Source: Streptomyces rubradiris
GTDB lineage: Bacteria; Actinomycetota; Actinomycetes; Streptomycetales; Streptomycetaceae
Direction: 5' to 3'
Length of the DNA: 8,508 nt
Assembly: GCF_016860525.1 (NCBI RefSeq)
Contig: NZ_BNEA01000011.1
Span: 1 to 8,508 of the forward strand
A program made the position numbers and the translations under genes. Within the stretch, counting starts at the first letter, position 1; each line of letters begins with the position of its first letter. The notes below the pieces were generated by a model. The model ran no database searches. It was not told the origin of the DNA and was given only the letters and a program-made list of their open reading frames with translations. Shown here one piece after another: positions 7,501 to 8,508 of the stretch.

Positions 7501-8088
7501 ATCACGGATGGTGATCCGGACGTTCGCCGGGGGCCGGCCGACCGTGCGCCGCAGGTCGGGGTCCAGATGATCCTGTGGGGTGAGCAGGCTGATCATGCCG
7601 GTCTCGCTCGTGCCGTAGACCTGGAACAGCACCGGGCCGAGCGATTTGGCGGCGGCCGCCAGCCGCTCCGGCGCGGCCGGGCTCCCGGTGTAGAACACCT
7701 CGCGCAGGCTGGAGCGGTCGTAGTCGTCGAACGCGTGATGCTCGGTGAGGGCGTAGACCTGCGCAGAGGCGAGGACGAGCCGGGTGACGCGGTGCCGTTC
7801 GACGGCTCGGAGCACCGCCTCGGCGTCGAACCCGTGGTGCAGCACGACACTGCCCCCGGCGATGATCGCGTCATCGGCCGAGAAACCGCTGGAGTGGGTC
7901 AGCGTCCCGGTGATCAGACAGACCGCCGGCTGGGCCCCGGCGGCCGCCGAGGCCATGTCGTCCTTCACGTCGAACGGCCAGCAGACGCCCTTGGGCCGTC
8001 CCGACGATCCGCTGGTGAACGTCACCACGGCGATCTCCGCCCGCTCGGCCGTCGCGTCGTCGAACGGCGACTCCAAGGGGCGGCTCAT
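4585..8088 (-). CDS. hybrid ligase / half-condensation / adenylation / carrier protein (NRPS)
   Basis: A 1167-residue cytoplasmic protein counted from ATG 8088. Residues 1-358 are an acyl/aryl-AMP ligase lacking its N-terminal third: [10 protein letters not shown] (25-34), YGTSETG (158-164), RTGDIG (240-245) and catalytic K349 in GSAKPDR. Residues about 362-571 match only the C-terminal lobe of a condensation domain (FWHASLGG, then a [16 protein letters not shown] helix, ending [15 protein letters not shown]); no HHxxxDG is present. Residues about 580-1065 are a full NRPS adenylation domain: [11 protein letters not shown] (727-737), NAYGPTE (860-866), GELYIAGPG (910-918), YRTGD (947-951), K1057 in TPNGKLD. 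Residues about 1085-1150 are a PCP with LGGDS, Ser1115 for phosphopantetheine. There is no thioesterase domain. Its pocket suggests an aromatic amino acid. The ligase N-terminus lies in another frame just upstream (ends 8085), overlapping as ATGA, so this is either a split gene or a frameshifted single gene. The downstream P450 overlaps it by 4 bp. Confidence 0.9.
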   Translation of the reverse strand: MSRPLESPFDDATAERAEIAVVTFTSGSSGRPKGVCWPFDVKDDMASAAAGAQPAVCLITGTLTHSSGFSADDAIIAGGSVVLHHGFDAEAVLRAVERHRVTRLVLASAQVYALTEHHAFDDYDRSSLREVFYTGSPAAPERLAAAAKSLGPVLFQVYGTSETGMISLLTPQDHLDPDLRRTVGRPPANVRITIRDPRDHDRLLPPGVSGEICSSGRWAMSHYWNDPEQTARTVRDGWVRTGDIGRLDESGYLTLEGRLDGVLKGHGVRIHPEAIERVLLEHADVAQAAVFGIEDEDFLALVHAVVTPAPGCTPRPADLGAYVADALGDRHAPVDIEVRSELPLLGSAKPDRNLLREQALGARFWHASLGGVDGDSLLRDRLARPGDDTLGAPALQRRIPDFPSAKNTLLGVWAVLLHLLGAGSPVVFGAGPRPLLVAVAPGEEIGAVLHRVEEAVAASAGHARLGPRGRAELDAAADTLFDTALTFTRVGDPPPGPARPLTAELRVGHDAGDLVLTLVTDPRRIGADCAGRLLEMVLRLLGAFREAPGQPVASLDLLDPATRRQVLQEWNSSRQEQPAATLGRLWQDAADAHAGRPAVEEAGVTTSYAELDRRAGRLAAAIAQAGAAPGRMVALLLPRSLDLITALLATVRTGAAFVPIDPGYPPERITAMLEDCDPVAVCTTASADMPSTRPWPRVHLDGPEAGEPAGGFPRVAPDVADPAYVIYTSGTTGRPKGVVVTHAGLANLAAAKREGLGLDSTARVLQFASPSFDAFVAELLGAFTSGATVVVPPQGPLAGEPLTAVLTERRITHAILPPVALSSMDGAAGALPGLRGLISAGEECPAELAARWSQGRRMVNAYGPTEVTVCATQSGPLTADGRPPIGRPVAGARAYVLGPGLQPVPPGFRGELYIAGPGVARGYLNQPALTAVRFVADPFGPPGSRMYRTGDIASWRADGNLDFHGRADDQIKLRGFRIEPREVAAVLEELPAVARAVAGVREDRGGRARLIAWVVPADGEAPTPERLREHAARRLPEHMTPTGYVLVSALPMTPNGKLDLAALPAVAERDSPPPAAARPALRTPAERALAAIVGELLGATDVGADSDFFALGGDSMLAISLIRRAREAGLALSPKEIVGNPTIGALAAVATSLPSPPAQTPHVEGRR
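4595..4600 (-). promoter_or_regulatory. ribosome binding site of the P450 gene
   Basis: GGAAGG on the minus strand inside the last codons of the NRPS gene, 6 bases before the P450 ATG at 4588. It supports reinitiation at the ATGA overlap. Confidence 0.55.
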
Positions 8089-8508
8089 GTCCAGAACATC
8101 CGGTCCGTACGGACCCGGGCGGCGAGGGCGAACGCCGATCCGGCCGCGGCACGCAGCTCGCGCGCACGGTCGAGGTTGTCCTGGTCCACCGCCAGCACGC
8201 TCGGCCGCAGCCCGGCGAGAATCTCCGCCTGGACGCGAGGACCCAACTCGTCCTGAGGGTCCGCGGCGTTCACCCCGCGAAAGTGGACCGCCGTCGCGCA
8301 TCCCAGGAGGTTCACCGCGTACCGGTACACCAGGGTGGACGGTGTGTTGGGACTGGTCAGCAGACGGGGGGGGGGGGGGGGGGGGACGACCGAGGTGCCC
8401 GGGCCGACACCGGCCGCGCGCATCCACCCGGCGGTCGTGCGGATCGCACGGGCGAGACGCTCGGCCGGGAAGGGTCGTTTCGCGACACGAAGGAACGCCG
8501 GCAGGATG
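8085..8508 (-). CDS. N-terminal part of acyl/aryl-AMP ligase, partial at right edge; split or frameshifted
   Basis: The frame is open from the right edge and gives 140 residues to a TGA at 8087-8085. [14 protein letters not shown] (28-41), then [20 protein letters not shown] (51-70), is the start of the N-terminal subdomain of an adenylate-forming ligase: the usual pattern is LRAAGVGPG, a hydrophobic strand, N-x-P and an alpha helix ending in [22 protein letters not shown] (101-119) is the next beta-alpha unit. The frame ends about where the next gene supplies the [10 protein letters not shown] loop, so the two pieces make one ligase domain. Translation start lies outside the window. Six prolines (42-47) come from a 20-C run where relatives have about one or two hydrophobic residues. 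The TGA overlaps ATG 8088 as ATGA. Either coupled expression of two ligase halves or an indel (real or sequencing) explains this. Confidence 0.72.
   Translation of the reverse strand, partial: ILPAFLRVAKRPFPAERLARAIRTTAGWMRAAGVGPGTSVVPPPPPPRLLTSPNTPSTLVYRYAVNLLGCATAVHFRGVNAADPQDELGPRVQAEILAGLRPSVLAVDQDNLDRARELRAAAGSAFALAARVRTDRMFWT
8102..8115. repeat. 14-bp perfect palindrome beside the ligase frame junction
   Basis: GGTCCGTACGGACC is perfectly self-complementary and lies 14 bases upstream (in transcription) of the ATG at 8088. In RNA it could form a 5-bp stem with a GTAC loop. It is the kind of site where a small indel or structure-assisted reinitiation could occur; no function is shown. 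Confidence 0.55.
8366..8385. repeat. 20-base G homopolymer inside a coding region
   Basis: An uninterrupted run of 20 G on the plus strand (C on the coding strand) encodes PPPPPP at the first core strand of the ligase domain. Frame is kept on both sides at this length: residues before and after it both match the ligase. Such a tract is unusual for a conserved enzyme core and would be highly slippage-prone. It may be an assembly or read artefact, or a length-variable switch. Confidence 0.9.

Noticed and set aside
8366..8385. Poly-G as a G-quadruplex or regulatory element
   Set aside because: Four G-runs could be drawn from it, but a bare homopolymer inside a coding region is more simply a slippage tract or artefact.
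8089..8427. N-terminal 113 codons of the frame that continues into the NRPS
   Set aside because: Low-complexity Arg/Pro/Gly sequence, while the overlapping frame at 8085-8508 gives clear ligase sequence. Only the last few codons before ATG 8088 look real.
1..8508. CRISPR array, tRNA, rRNA, riboswitch, insertion sequence or phage attachment site
   Set aside because: Looked for spaced repeats, cloverleaf-like segments, transposase motifs and terminal inverted repeats; none found.

Overview
The window is GC-rich (roughly 70% by eye) and tightly packed. Every convincing gene lies on the minus strand, several pairs share 4-bp stop/start overlaps, and GTG and TTG starts occur. This suggests an actinomycete such as Streptomyces or a relative, and a piece of a natural-product biosynthetic gene cluster rather than core chromosome. 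Both ends of the window cut through genes.

Read in the direction of transcription (right to left), the layout is as follows. (1) 8508-8085: the N-terminal part of an acyl/aryl adenylate-forming ligase, running off the right edge and containing a 20-base G homopolymer. (2) 8088-4585: a 1167-residue protein that starts exactly at the ATGA overlap with the previous frame. It carries the rest of that ligase, the C-terminal half of a condensation domain, a complete NRPS adenylation domain and a peptidyl carrier protein. (3) 4588-3359: a cytochrome P450. (4) 3362-2613: a FabG-like short-chain dehydrogenase. (5) 2530-2075: a type II 3-dehydroquinate dehydratase (AroQ) with altered active-site positions. 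(6) 2061-1279: a type II thioesterase. After a gap of about 220 bp come (7) 1055-243, an NmrA/SDR-type NAD(P)-binding reductase, and (8) 85-1, the first 28 codons of a 3-dehydroquinate synthase (AroB) homologue cut by the left edge.

Genes 1-6 look like one operon. Adenylation-carrier protein, P450, SDR and stand-alone thioesterase together resemble known cassettes (novobiocin NovH/I/J, nikkomycin NikP1/NikQ/NikP2). In those, an amino acid is loaded on a carrier protein, beta-hydroxylated by a P450, sometimes oxidised by an SDR, and then passed on or released. The adenylation pocket, read against GrsA, suggests an aromatic amino acid. AroQ and AroB point either to an enhanced supply of shikimate-pathway precursors or to a dehydroquinate-derived acid, possibly the substrate of the N-terminal ligase. 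These pathway links are inference.

The most unusual points are the ligase/half-C/A/PCP architecture, the break or split in the ligase at an ATGA overlap close to a 20-G tract, and the AroQ in which the usual substrate-contacting His is Met. I saw no tRNA, rRNA, CRISPR array, insertion sequence or transposase.
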